Part shown: piece after piece, positions 51,705 through 63,874 of the stretch
Numbering within the stretch: the first letter of the stretch is position 1
How the letters are laid out: each line of letters opens with the position of its first letter
Assembly (NCBI GenBank): GCA_001179505.1
Contig: CDMY01000130.1
Span: forward strand, 120,632-184,631
Direction: 5' to 3'
DNA from: Vitrella brassicaformis
Lineage: Eukaryota > Sar > Vitrellaceae
Length of the DNA: 64,000 bases
The notes under the pieces: generated by a model
What the model saw: only the letters and a program-made list of their open reading frames with translations
Database searches by the model: none
Told to the model about the DNA's origin: nothing
Position numbers and translations under genes: made by a program

Positions 51705-52149
51705 TGCAGCAGTCGCGGCAGTCCCTCCCTCCAGCATCTGAGTTGGGTCACTTTGGCGCTCCACCCGTCTGGGTAGGTAGACATCAGAAGATATGTCGCA
51801 CACACCACACCCACACTCGATGGACGGATATCCCACCCTCATTTCCCTCTGTCTGTCTGTCTGTCTGGTTGGTTGTCTCATTCATTGTATGTATGTGTTT
51901 AGGCCGACGTCGGCTCGTGAGGAGTTGGGCAGTATGGGGGTGTGCATGTCGCCCCACTCCATCGGCGGCCTCAACGGGCACTCGCTCCTCACCGGCGGCC
52001 CCGTCAACAACACACCCAACTTCAACCTGGGCATGCCAGCCTCCAGTGCCGCTGCCGCTGCTGCTGGTGGTGGTGGTGGTGGGTCTGGTGGTGGGGCCTC
52101 ATCGGCAGCTGCAGCTGCAGCTGATGCGGCCCTGAGTGGGTCCGCATGA
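50194..52149 (+). CDS. HslU: HslU (ClpY)-type AAA+ ATPase, truncated, with Ala/Gly-rich tail
   Basis: Start tentatively 50194 (MAQGSSWSFEDLRLISLAYS), then a coiled-coil-like exon (MQEEESELEELQR; IVAGQRQKIEK). HslU strings follow: KVKTPHEMVSFLDQYVIGQL with DAKEALVTMI, the family's RNRW, Walker A RPTGSGKTE (Gly of GPTG replaced by Arg), CRCIANIVQAPFIIADATQY with GYVGRSVSEIIDDVTRD, Walker B VIDEIDKICKPR, and GVDVSREGVQHELLILIGGT. The match stops there: the remainder of the AAA+ core (sensor-1 region), the C-terminal lid and the HslV-docking tail are absent. Instead exons RQSLPPASELGHFGAPPVW and REELGSMGVCMSPHSIGGLN lead to poly-Ala/poly-Gly and a stop at 52149. Bacterial and mitochondrial HslU needs the lid for hexamers and HslV activation, so this product is probably not a working unfoldase. 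It may be a decayed copy joined to foreign 3' exons. Confidence 0.65.
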
Positions 52150-53147
52150 GCAAGAAGCTGCGCCTGGAGTGATCAAGCGATAGAGAGGGGGACCACACAG
52201 TATGTACTCACAGTTTCTACTAGTCTCTGCCACGGCCGTCGCGTCTGTCTCGTTGAAGGATTGGGGGGGCGAGGGCTTCGGAGGGGAGCCAGCGTGCGTG
52301 TATTGTCTTGTGTTGTGCAGATGTGTGATTTGAGTGGTTTGGTCTGCTTCTTGCGCACCTGAGAGAGATCGCGAGTTATCGCTGCCTGCATTTTATATCT
52401 GTATTTGGCCTGTTTTGATTGCTTTCTGCTCTCGTCTTTCATTCATATGTGTCTTGACAATCGATTCTTGCGACAATCGGACCTGCTGGTACTTATCGCG
52501 TCTTGAGCTTGAATGCTTGGTGGCTCTTGATGTTCTTTAAGCAGCCTGGTTGTCACCAAACAGACCACTAGCTGCCACGGTGAAGCGCAGCGATGTACTC
52601 TGCCCCTCCCTCTGGCGGTACTGATTTCTGACCGGCCGCTCGCCATGCTGGCCGCCTTTGCCATCTCCGTGTTGCTGCCGTGTGCTGCTGCCGTGATAGA
52701 GAACTATTGTCTGGGGCGTGTTGATATGTCTGTTAAGACACTCTGATTGCTTGATGCGCGGCTTGGTTGGTCCCTGTAGAGGTCTCTGCCGATATGCACA
52801 CAGACGCACCAGGCACCGAAGCCAGGCAACCCCCAAGTCAGATGGATGAATAGATGAGTATATATGTAATAGAGGTATGTATGTCTGTACACATCGATCC
52901 CGCACACACCAGCACCATACCTAGGCAGCGAGCCAGCTGTTGGATATATACACATAAAGCTAGGAGCGAGACCCATTAATGGAATGCAATACAATATGGT
53001 GAGTGAGGCGTGGAGGAAAGGCCATAAAAGCTCTTCTCCATGAACACACACACACATCACACAACACAACTCTGCCATGATAGCGTCGGTCGGTTGAACA
53101 CACAGTCAGACAGCGAGGCGGGCAGGTAGTCGATATCAATGAGGAAG
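52150..53147. other. Convergent intergenic region
   Basis: No convincing exon on either strand; it holds the 3' ends of the HslU-like and RING-like genes. About 1 kb, mixed composition, with only short (ATCC)n-like runs. Confidence 0.45.
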
Positions 53148-56100
53148 CTATGCTATGCAGTGAGGGGTCAAAAAGCCATAAAGGCGGCCTCTGGCTGACA
53201 CGGACACACAGCAACAAAGTCTTAAATCAACCACTGGCCCCATCCCCCTGCCGTCTGTCTGCCATGATATCCTGCCGGCCGTCAACACATGTATTCGACC
53301 GCGCCACAGCCCCACCATAGCGCCCACAGAGGGTCGATCTGCCGTCACGAGAATATGGCGGGGCTCCAGCCGGTGAAGGCCTGACGACACAGCCGGCTGC
53401 AGGGTCTGTGCACATTGCCGGCAGATGCAGAAGTGGTTGCACGGCCGCAGCACCACCGATCGCTCCCTCTCCTGGCACACTTGGCAGTCGGTGGCCTCCT
53501 CTCGGGCCCTCCGGTTGCTCTGCTGCATCTCCTGACGCAGCTCGGCCTGCATCTTCTGCTGGGCGGCCTGCTGAGCCTTGACGATGAGCGACTGCAGCTG
53601 GGGCAGCTCTGATGTGGTGAAGGCCATCTGACGGTCGACCAGCTGCATAGCGAAGCCGCTGAAGACGTCAGCGGTGGTCAGGCCATTGAAGGTCTCGGTC
53701 AACCTGAATGACACACATCATCACATCAAAGGGCATGCATTGGTGTTGCCCGCCTTTGCGTGATTGGGTACTGACCTGTCGATCTGGTTGCTGCGTAGCT
53801 GATCTATGTCGGCCTGCAGCGCACGATTGGCCTCGCCAACACTGATAGACACAGAGAGAAATGAATGTCATGGCGTCTTGTCAAAGTGTGCGTCGGCCGC
53901 CTGTCGTGTGTGCACCTGGCATTCTCCTCTCTGAGCGATGTGACCTCCTGTCTGAGCGACTCCTCCCTCCCGGCGGCAGCCCTGACACGTCACACAGAGT
54001 GAGTCCCATTCCTTGTATTGTGGAGGGTGAGAGTGCTGTGTGGCTGACTGACCTCTTGTATCTGTCAAGGTGGTGTTGGAGCTGCCCCATCTCGGCCTCC
54101 TTCTGCTGCCGGAGAGACCTCTCGCGATCGACGTCACTGCAAACACGTACACAGAGAGTGAGGTTGAGGTGCATATGACCTTGTTTGTCTCCTGTGTGTG
54201 TAGATACCTGGTGAGCCGCTGATGTTGTTGGCTGAGCTGCTGGCGGTGGGCCTCATTGGCTTGACGCATATCGGCCTGGAGCCGCTCGTTGGCCGCCAGA
54301 GTGTCGACGACGGTCTGCTCACCAGCCATCTGAGCCTCACGCAAACTGCAGACAGCAACAAAGGAGGGAACAGTCAGTTGGATGGGTGCACCGATGCATG
54401 TGTACCGCTCGCTCTCCTGACGGGCCGCATGAAGCTGTTGCTGGAGGGCGGCTTCCCTCTCCATCGACTCACGCCTATAGTCCGACACCACAACCACGGT
54501 GGTGAATCCCTCCCCACTTCGTTCTTCTCTCATACCTCGTCGCCTGGCGTTGCCGGTCTCTGCGCCTCAACTCAGCCTCGAGCTCAGCAACCCTGACAAG
54601 ACCAGATACACCGTCAGTGTGTGACCACACCCCATCAATCGCCTCACCTGGCCCGCATCGCCTCGGCCTCCTCTCCACCACCCACCCGACCGTCGTCAAC
54701 GACCCTTGCGGCTCCTGCATCGGTCTGTCCAGCTCTCTGGCCTGCCAGACCATCACCACCGCCGCCATTCTCACTCACACCATCAAGGCCAGGTCGTCAG
54801 AGTCACACCCGATGTCGGGCAGCGGGGGCATGGAAGGAGCCATCGAAGGAAGCAGTGGTCGACTGGCAGCACTCACGCCAGCAGCACCACCACAGAGAGG
54901 GCTACTTGACGGCTCGCTGTGACCGAGCTCGAGGTCACCATCCGCCTCTCCCCTTCCCTCCCGCACACATGGGCTGCCGTCTGACGCAATGGATGGCGTT
55001 GCTGCGGCGGCGGATGGGAGGGGGCAAGCCGATGCAGCAGGGGCAGCTGATGGTGTCTTGTTCTTGTGTCGCTTCTTCTTCTTGGCCTTCTTGCCGCCCT
55101 CGCCCCCCTGCTGCCCGCCCACACCATGCTGCGGCTGGTCCTCATCGCTGGAGAAGTCCACCCCCAGAGCCTTGCGCGCCGCCCGAGCACGCGCCTCCGC
55201 TCGCTTCAGCCGCTCCTGTGCGACCGCGTTGTCCTTGGGCGGCTGGTCGCCTCTCTTCTTGTTTTTCTCGGCCTCGCGGGCGGCGTTCTGCTGCATGATG
55301 TCGTGTTTGTGGCGCAGCTCGTCGCGCTTGCTCTCGAAGCGGGTCGGCTGCCGGCCCTTGCTGGTATGGGGGTCCTCCTGATGCGACTCGGCGCAGCCGG
55401 ACACCCCCTGCGACTCATCAAGCACGTCTCTCATGGCCTTGCGAAGCTTCTCGGGTACGGCTTTCTCGAGACGAGCTGAATGAAGCGAAGGAAAGGCGGC
55501 CAGCGGTGTGTTCGTATGTCTTTGGTGTCGGTATGCCTACCGATCTCCTCGACCAGCGTGGCTTTGGCCGCGGTGTTCTTGCCGATCTGCTCCGTGAGGC
55601 TGGTGATCTGGCTGTCGATGCTGTCGATGTCGGCATCGGCGGCGGCCGGCTTGTTCCTCTGGGCCTCGAGGTCGTTGAGCTTGGTCTGAAGCGTCGCCTG
55701 CAGCTTCGCAATGACGGCAAACCGCTTGAGCATCTCATTCAAAGCCTGTAATGCATCTCGTCGGGGCACCAACCTGACGGCCTCTGCAGAACGAACCACA
55801 GCAACGAGGCTATGCATCCACTCTAGATGGATTCCGGCCCCACCGGTCCCTAACTTACCAGCAAGGTCAGAGTGTGCTGTATCGACATGCTCTTGAGTGA
55901 TGCTGTTGATGGCAGGGGCGTCCTTGAGAGCCTCGAGTTCATCTACACACTCGTGATACTTGGGCAGGTCAGCCGCCGTCACAGAGAAGGGGTTCTGGAA
56001 GCCAAATGTCGAATCGGGGCCGCGCTTGTAGCAGAATAGGCTGCTGACGTACAGCAGCAGCAATAAGGGGGCCTTGCTGGCGAGGGTGTTCCACCACGTG

Positions 56101-59100
56101 GAGGGGGCGAGAGCGTCGTAGGAGCTCGCCAAGACCCCACACAGGTGCTGGGGGAGACGCGACGAGGGGCCGACATATCGCTCATCAGGGACGAATTTGG
56201 AATCTGTACAGATAGGAGGCAGGTGGGCACGGGGAAGTGCTGCCGGTAGCTTCGCTAGTTGGCTCACGTGTGAAGATGACTGGCTGTTCGTAGGCGTATT
56301 TCTTGTTGGTGGCTTCGATAACATTAATGACCGCGACAGGAGACCGAGGGCTGGCGACATTGGCGGCGACAGGACGGGTGGCGACATTGGCGAAAGGCAC
56401 ATCTGCATCGGTCCACAGGCACAACCAAGTAGTCGCACGAGCTGCCATGCCCTCTCTGCACATTCACGTACCACTGAGGCTCAGGACGAATGGCGGTTTG
56501 CGTCTGGCCTCTTTCTCCTTGGCCTGCAGCCCCTCCTCCCTCCTCTGCCGTGCCGCCATCCGTCGGTCCTCCTCAGCTGCGTCAGCCGCCGGCGGCAGGC
56601 GAGCGTCATCGGCGGCCCACTGACGCTCCTTGACAGCACGCGCGGCTTGCAGCTCACTCTCACGCTCATCATCTCCCTTGGTGACGGCCCCATGCACCAA
56701 TGACGCAAAGTCGCCACTCGACAGGAACTGCTGGCTGAAGAAATTGCCCAGCGCAACCCGTGCTGAGGAACAAACAAATGGAGCAGATTCATGTACGCGA
56801 CGGTTGCTTGGTGGCTTCGTACATCGCAGAGTGAGGTACGATGGTGTGAGGTCCTTCAATGCGAATTGGAGGAAGGACTCAGTGGCGTTTGCGGTGGCAG
56901 GCAGATCCAGGAACCTGGAGGGACACACCGTCAGCTACATGCACACTCGCAGACACACGGGGGTATGTGGCCTACTTACTTGAGAGTGCGTCCATTGGGG
57001 TTGGTCTTGAGGCCAGCCGTCGCGGCCGACATGACTATGTCCTCAACGACGGGCAGCGTCAACTTGCCAACCGAACGAAACGATAGACAGATCCCCTCGC
57101 ACGCAATGGTGCCGAAGAGGCGCTCCAGCACTCTCTGCCGACATCAGAGATGCCACCAGAAAAGGGTGTCATCAAGGCCACCTCGCTGTGGCCAGTACTT
57201 TTCACCTGCAATTGGTAGTACCGATCGGCCTCGCCCTCAGACTTGGTCAACGCGATATTTGACAGACTCAGAGCTTCAAACGACCTGCCACAGAGGCCCT
57301 GCAGGCGATACGACGTACACAAGCCCTAATCAATACGATGGAATCTCCTTGTTTTTTCGACGCACCTCGAGCAAGTTTAGACAAGAATTGAACGACATTC
57401 GACATAGAGAGATTGTCATCCTTCTGTACACACCCAACGGCCTCAGTGAATGCTCCGTTGTCTCATTCCCTGTCCTGCGCCCATACCTGAGTGTCGTGAA
57501 GGGTCTTTCTTTCTTGTCGTCCCCCGAGTCGGCCGTCTGCCTCTCTTCTGTCGTCTCCTGACGATCCTCCTTGGGGTCCGCCGGCACGGCTGCCGACGTT
57601 GTGCTGGGGACGCGGGTGATGTCACGCGATGGTGACGATGGCGGCGGGGATGCACTCTCACTAATGCTGCCTTTGCCGTCTCCTTCTGGCTGGTCCTTGA
57701 GCAGAGTGGCCAGCCGGTCGGCGAAGGCAGGGCTCATATTGGCATTAAGCATGAATAGCCCAAGAAGAGAGGGCAGGCGGCCGATGGCGTCGGCGAGTTG
57801 GGCGCACTCGTCATCAGGCAACTGAGTCAAATCCACACCTGAGCGGCACACACACCTTGACATTTACCGGCAACCTTCGTGTTCTCTTGTGACCGGCTTA
57901 CCGATCAGCCTGAGCGTCATGAGTCTGTCGGCCCTCTGGAGGAAGCCGATGAGGTCGCTGATGTCATCGGAGGTCGGCGACCACTCCCAGTGGATCGACA
58001 AGCCCAACATCATGTCGGGTGAATACCTGACAGCAAGAATCAAGCCGTGGACACAAGTGAACTGCTGTCCATCATCTCTTTACATCAACCTACCTGGCCA
58101 GTGCCGCTGCCAGCCGATTTTTCTTGCTCACTGTGATCGATGCATCTGGCGCCAGCAGCTCGCGATTGGCACACGATGAGATGCAGCCAGTCGAACGGAC
58201 GGGACACAGCCTAAACCCAGCCAGCACGAAGTGGTCATGGAGTGCAGGTTCGTCTGTCTGTGTGTGAATGACTGTTTACGCGTCTAGCAGACTTCGACAT
58301 GAGACCGCCAGCATAGCGACTTGTGCGACAGCGAAGTGCGACGGCCCAGGAAGCTGGTAGATGGTGTGGAGGACTCGCTTGTCCACCCAACAACGCACCA
58401 TGCAATTCTGATAGACACGCAGAAGAGATGTGAGGGGTCGATCGTATATGGTCGCCCCCCACCTGCTTCTTCTCCTGTCGTGCAGCCTCTCTCTGCGGGT
58501 CGTGGTACGATGAGGCCCACCGATCGATCGCCAGCTGCTTCAAAGAACACACACACACACACAGTGGCAGGCAGTGATTGATCGTTGCACGGGAGTGCGG
58601 CAGACCTTGCGATGGCGAAACTTGGCGAAGAAATCCAAAACCTGCAGCCATAGGTGCACACAGGTGTACAAGTTTGTGGGTTTGTGTGTTTTTGACACTT
58701 CACTCACCTCCTGTATGAGGCTGTCTTGTGACGCCGCCGTGGGCGGCCCAGACAGGGCATGGATGTTCACCTGCAAATGAAGGGCGTCACTCACAGCAAG
58801 AGACACACACATCGATGTCGCCGCGGATTCGGCCATCTTTTGACCTTCCGGACCTGCAGAATCCGTTCGACTATCGGGTTGTCTTTGCTCTTGCCACTCG
58901 TCACCTGCCGATCCCAATAGCTGCACACATGAAGACAATTCACTCGGTGCACTCAAGACACGAAGGACAGACGCACCGGGCAAGGCTGTCCAGGACGCCC
59001 AGCATCATTCTGACGTCGTTGCCGCCACTAGCGAAGGCTGCAGGTTGTGAAACGCCCAGCCTCACAGCCCTCGACAGCAGGGAGCACATGAGCTCGGCCA

Positions 59101-60554
59101 GACCCTCACACGAAGCATACTGAAGACAAGTGAAGACAGGATTACTGAGTCTCCATACACACATGTCGTATACATTGATGTGTTGGCTGACTGACCGTCT
59201 CTCTATCGATAAGCAGATCGATCAGATAGATGGATTTCGATACGATAGATCGGTAGATATATCGTCCATGGCTTGCATCGTTGGCAAATCTGCTGCTCTG
59301 CAGGATGCTCACAGCTGCCGAGAGGAAGCCCGCATGCGCAACACGCTCGCAGTAGCCACATTCTGAGGAAAGACATGCGCACACAAGACATCAATAAGCG
59401 GCATGGACCATGCACCATTGCTCACCAGCCATTGCCACTGGCACGTTTAGACAGAGCAAGACGATCAAATCCGGCCACTCACAGGCGGCGTGGTCCTTCA
59501 GCATTGTGGCTATCTTGCCCAGGGCAGCGGGGCTCGCTGACACACCACGGCATATAGACGCCAACACACCTGCATCCACACGCATACCCACACACGCAGT
59601 ACTAATCTTACGAACCAACGAGCTCTCTCGGCATCCACGTGTCCCACACCTGGCTCAGAGGGGGAGCCGCGGCGGGCGTGTGCGCAGATGATGCCTACTA
59701 GCCGCGATGCCCTCAACATAGCCGCTTGATCAGTGCTGGTGACCAGTGTCTCGACGAGCGCATCAATGTGGCAGAACAATGCTGCTGAAACGCCCCCACA
59801 TCCTTAGCCGTTGCTGAACGACGCACCGAAGACACACAGATACGTGGAAAGATGACAGCAACTTTTGCCGGCACCTTGAAGTCTGCTGGTGAGAATCACT
59901 ACCACATCTACCCCGAAGACCTCGTCCGATAGTGTCAGCCTCCCCACGGTCCCCTCCACCAAGACACCAAACAGCGGCAGCCACTCAACGCCAAAGGGAT
60001 ACCCAGCCTCATTGAGCCGCTTAAGAAAGCGGGCTGCCGCAGACTGATGTGATGGCTTGCTGCTGTCATTGAAAATGGCGACAATGCAGCTGACGAGGCC
60101 CAAAGACCCCCGCTCTCGGTGAGCCTTGTCCTTCTTGGCCAGCGAACCCACGAGTCCCTTGACCGCCGGGTCGTTATCCGGCAGCGAGGTCGTGAGTTTC
60201 TCCAAGTGGCTCACGAAGGGGTCGATGTCATGAGCCAGCAGGGCATCAGCAGCGAGGGACATGATGGCAACAGCATCAGAGCCCGACGTCTGGCCCTGCC
60301 GCGAGCCGGCCGCGTGCTGCTGGTCGGGTGTGATGGGGGAGAGGGTGGAGGGAGGAAATGGGCGAGAGGGACCCGCTGGTTGGCGACCCACTGATGCAGC
60401 TGCTGCGGCGACTGGCGACGGGTCGATGGAGCGAGTGAGGTTAGCGACCTGCTGCTGCTGGGCGCATACGGAGATGCCGAAAGCAGTGGAGGGCTGACGG
60501 CTGCCGTCCTGACAATCACACCCACAAATCTCACATATGCACACACCTCCCTCG

Positions 60555-60585
<31 letters not shown>

Positions 60586-61150
60586 GCATGTGTGTCCGTA
60601 CCGATATGGCGTCCGCAGTGATGTCACCCTCTCCGGACCCACCGCCGTGCCCCGCGCCTCCCATCAGCGCCGAGCCCCCTTCCTGCTGCTGCATGGGGAC
60701 GCCGCCCACAACTGATGTGTCGGCTGCTGGTGAGGCGATGGGGATGAGCTGCATGGCCTGATCCTGGGGGACGGATGGCTGCTGCTCATTCAGATGTTTG
60801 TCGATGGCCTCACTAGAGATCGGCGAGCGCTGGATCCCGTTGGATGGCGAGCCCGCAGGCAATTTCTCCATTAGCTGTTGAGAGTTAGCTTCGTTGCTGT
60901 CAGTCGCAGGTGTGCGCTCTGCGTGGGGAGATGCTGGTAGCGGGGCAGACGACGCACTATGTGGACGGTCACCAGGGCCGCAGCCGCTCCCACTCCCACC
61001 AGATCCCTCCTCTGCCGGGTGGGCACTCATACACACGTGCCGCTGCTGTGGTTGCTCCTGCTGGCTGGCATCTCCTCTGTTGTCGGGGCCCTTGCCGTCT
61101 TCCGTCGGGCTGTCGGCGGACTGAGCGCTCAGGCGGCTATCTATCTGCAT
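53148..61150 (-). CDS. Giant helical-repeat / coiled-coil / RING-like protein
   Basis: A continuous series of about 30 minus-strand exons, start 61150 (MQIDSRLSAQSADSPTEDGK), stop near 53148; I see no intergenic break, though two genes cannot be excluded. N-terminus (60540-61150): low-complexity Ser/Pro/Gln. Next, ARM/HEAT-like helices: ALLAHDIDPFVSHLEKLTTS, GSLGLVSCIVAIFNDSSKPS, ASPAALGKIATMLKDHAACE, AELMCSLLSRAVRLGVSQPA. Middle: PDDECAQLADAIGRLPSLLG, FANVATRPVAANVASPRSPV and a hydrophobic stretch (ASKAPLLLLLYVSSLFCYKR). Then a coiled coil (MLKRFAVIAKLQATLQTKLN), a Lys/Ala-rich segment (KAKKKKRHKNKT), further coiled coils (LREAQMAGEQTVVDTLAANE) and a C-terminal zinc-finger-like CQVCQERERSVVLRPCNHFC followed by ICRQCAQTL. 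Six RING ligands are present; the last Cys pair is not seen in frame. An E3-ligase-like role is inference. Confidence 0.6.
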
Positions 61151-61404
61151 CAGTCAAAGCCAAAACAGACATAACATGGACACAAAAGGTGCACGATGAG
61201 TCATCGCTTCCCAGACGCTGTCACTCACTGTGAATCAATGATTATCAATTGTCCACGGCTCCGCGCGAAATGCGAGCTTTAAGCAGCCAGAAAGCTTTAA
61301 GTCGTGATTTGCAATGGCATACACGTTTCTGTCATATGGCGTCGGTGTGACTCACAGGCAAGATCCGCCTGTCTGATACATCCGTTCTGTGTTGTTTGTG
61401 TGCA

Positions 61405-63090
61405 GAGTGCTTGGTGCAGAGGGATGACGCGCATGACATTGTGATGGTCAACTGAGGCAATAAGTACTTCGGCACTGACGGTACGGGCGGCATGGATAAA
61501 TCAGATGAAAGGAATGAGGTCTTGACGCTTGACGGTCTGTTCGTGCGTTGTGTCCAGATCCCTTTGGAGCTGTGCCGCGTGTAAAGGCCTCATCGACATC
61601 ACTGCAAAGAAGCGACAGGCAAACGGAGCAAAATGGAAGTGGACTGCCGGTGGGTTCATCGACATTACACACATCCACCGACCCGTAGACGTGTTGCTGC
61701 TGTTGCTGGCTGGTGTCATTCAGTAGCAGACTTCTCCGCTTTCAGTCCGCTTGACATCGACTGCTCCCTGTGGGCGCTGGAGGGCTGCTTCCAGCTGTAT
61801 GTGTTCATCTCCAGCGACTCTGTGTATGAGGTGTGTGATACGCAGCGGTCAGTCAAGACACACGTGCCATCACATGCGTTTGCGTCGGTTGTACTGCGCA
61901 ATGCATGATGTGGTTGTGCAGGTGGTCTGGTCGGTCTCATGTGTGTGAGGATGATCTGTCCGGCCAGCCGATGATGCGGTCCGACGCAATGGAAAGGACA
62001 GATATGGACATGTGAGGCAATTACAAACCCAGCGATCCACGCGTCCACGCAGAGATGTTCCGTGGTTTAATCAGAGGAGACTGGCGTGCGAGGAGTGGCT
62101 GTCGAGATGGCTGTGCGATGGGGACGGCAGGCGAGCAGACGACACGGCACGTTCGCCGCCACGGATAGTTGCGCTGAGACTCGCTGACGCCATCGATATG
62201 CACTTCAAGACAGCGTACCCATTCATGAGCACAACGCGCGTGTGTATGTTGCCCTGTGCTGTGTGTAGGGCCATATGACGACACATATCGCTTGTGGGCC
62301 TATTGGTTCTGGCTGCAGTGCAGGCGCACTGAGCCGATACACCTGGTCTGGTGATGCTGTCTGTGCACGAGAGGCAAGGAGGGATAGAGGACGTCTGAGC
62401 GACCGGTCCCTCTGTGTGGACACTCATCAATGTGTGGCATCTATGTATCAGCCCGAGCACTACAAGCAGCAAAGGCTGTCCACTACATACAGGTGTGTGC
62501 CACTCAATGTTCAGACGTACTCATTGTGCTCGTGCCGCTCTCTGTCGTTAATCATGATGTGGTCCGCGTGATTGTGGCGCTCATCGATGATACAATCCGG
62601 CCCTCTCATGAGCCCTCCCAGCCCCCAGCGAAGCGGCCCCGATTAATGCAGCCGCCATGGGGCCAAGCGGCCTTAGAGACATACGATGTGGTCAGTCGTA
62701 TTGATGCACTGACACATGTTAACACATGACCGGCTGTGTGCCTTTCTGTATGTGTTCGTGTCCCATTCATTAGGCCTGCGAAGAGGCCATGGACATCAGA
62801 GAATTCCTCGTGCAAGTGGTGAGCAGCGAAATGCCGCCCGCCCACATACAGGATGCATCAAGCTGTGTGTCTTCTTTGTTCGGTTCCAAGCCGGCTGCAC
62901 GGACAAGGACGCATCGCCCCGATTCCGCGTCATCTACAATGAGAATGACACCGGCTACACCTGTCTGCTGCCGTCTGTCGAGCGGTTGCAGCCCCTCGAT
63001 GTGTCCAAGGTGACGGCAGCCATGAAGTCGCTTGACATGGGCTTGACGCTCACACCAGTGGTACGCCGACCGGCTGCATCGATGGAGTAG
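61405..63090 (+). pseudogene. Extended SDR / NAD-dependent epimerase-like gene, 5'-truncated and with an in-frame stop
   Basis: Recognisable blocks in order: ECLVQRDDAHDIVMVN then TGA (61453-61455) where the family has the Arg of an NRG motif, with GNKYFGTDG continuing in the same frame; VADFSAFSPLDIDCSLWALE and YVFISSDSVYEVC (61727-61840); RLACEEWLSRWLCDGDGRRA and PRIVALRLADAID; GPYDDTYRLWAYWFWLQCRR; ACEEAMDIREFLVQV; YTCLLPSVERLQPLDVSKVT ending LTLTPV and a stop at 63090. The usual first strand and Gly-rich NAD(P)-binding loop should lie just upstream, but nothing matching is present between 61151 and 61404. The last protein-coding sequence before the telomere, so loss of its 5' end fits subtelomeric rearrangement. 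If an unseen upstream exon exists and the TGA lies in an intron, it could still function. Confidence 0.6.
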
Positions 63091-63874
63091 CTGTTATCTT
63101 TCTGTTGTGCATGTGGTGGATGGACCAGAGTGAGGTGATCCGAGCAATTTGTAAATAGTGTCGCCAGGCAGTGGAGACACACGTAGGTCACATTCAAGCA
63201 GCACACAAACACGTAAGCCTGTCTATCTGTGTGCGTATGGTAGACAGATGAGGCCGTTCGCGCCGCCCGTTAGTTACCGTCATGTGTGCGTCGAGCGGTG
63301 TGGCAGCAGTATGGCTTCAGCCAGCGACTCGAACTCGGACCGCAGTCGGGCGGGGAGTAGATGAACGTACAAGCTGCAAGACAGACGGTTCTGCCCATGC
63401 TAAGCGGACTGTTTGTGTATGTTAGTTAAGAGTGAGGGACGAATCAGAGACTCCCTGTTTGTCTCTATACGTCTGTTTGTGTGAATGACACTGGCCAAAG
63501 CACACAGCTCCGTGCACAAAACACATGATCTATCATCAAACACTCTGATTTACCTCGACAGAGCTGTGAGCTGTGGGTGAGAATCGCGGGAAGATGCCTA
63601 AAGATAAGCACATGAACAGCTAAGCACATGAACAGCTCGTATGACAGTGAAAATACGAATGTCACGGTCAATGTTGAAGAGAGAGAGTTGTGTTATCGCC
63701 GATTCTGTCCCATGCATTTGGCGAGAATGCGATCGCAAAAAGAAGGCGGAGCCAAAATTTCTTTTCGAAATTACGATGAAAAAATACATCCTGCCTCAAT
63801 CTTTGATTCGTTCATTCACATGGGTGCCCTGATGCGCTCAAAATAAAACAGCTGGACATTCGTAGGACTATGAG
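63091..63874. other. Subtelomeric spacer
   Basis: About 0.8 kb between the last gene and the telomere. Holds a 16-nt tandem duplication (TAAGCACATGAACAGC, about 63604-63635) and an open frame 63628-63846 (72 residues, starts MNSSYDSENTNVTVNVEERE) with no supporting evidence of expression. No long subtelomeric satellite is present. Confidence 0.6.

Noticed and set aside
54621-55298. 225-codon plus-strand open frame rich in Pro and Ser
   Set aside because: It is the complementary shadow of the Lys/Ala-rich exon of the RING-like gene, whose reverse frame has consistent splice sites and continues into coiled coil.
63628-63846. 72-residue open frame next to the telomere
   Set aside because: No homologous blocks, no introns, atypical composition compared with neighbouring genes; kept only as a note in the spacer.
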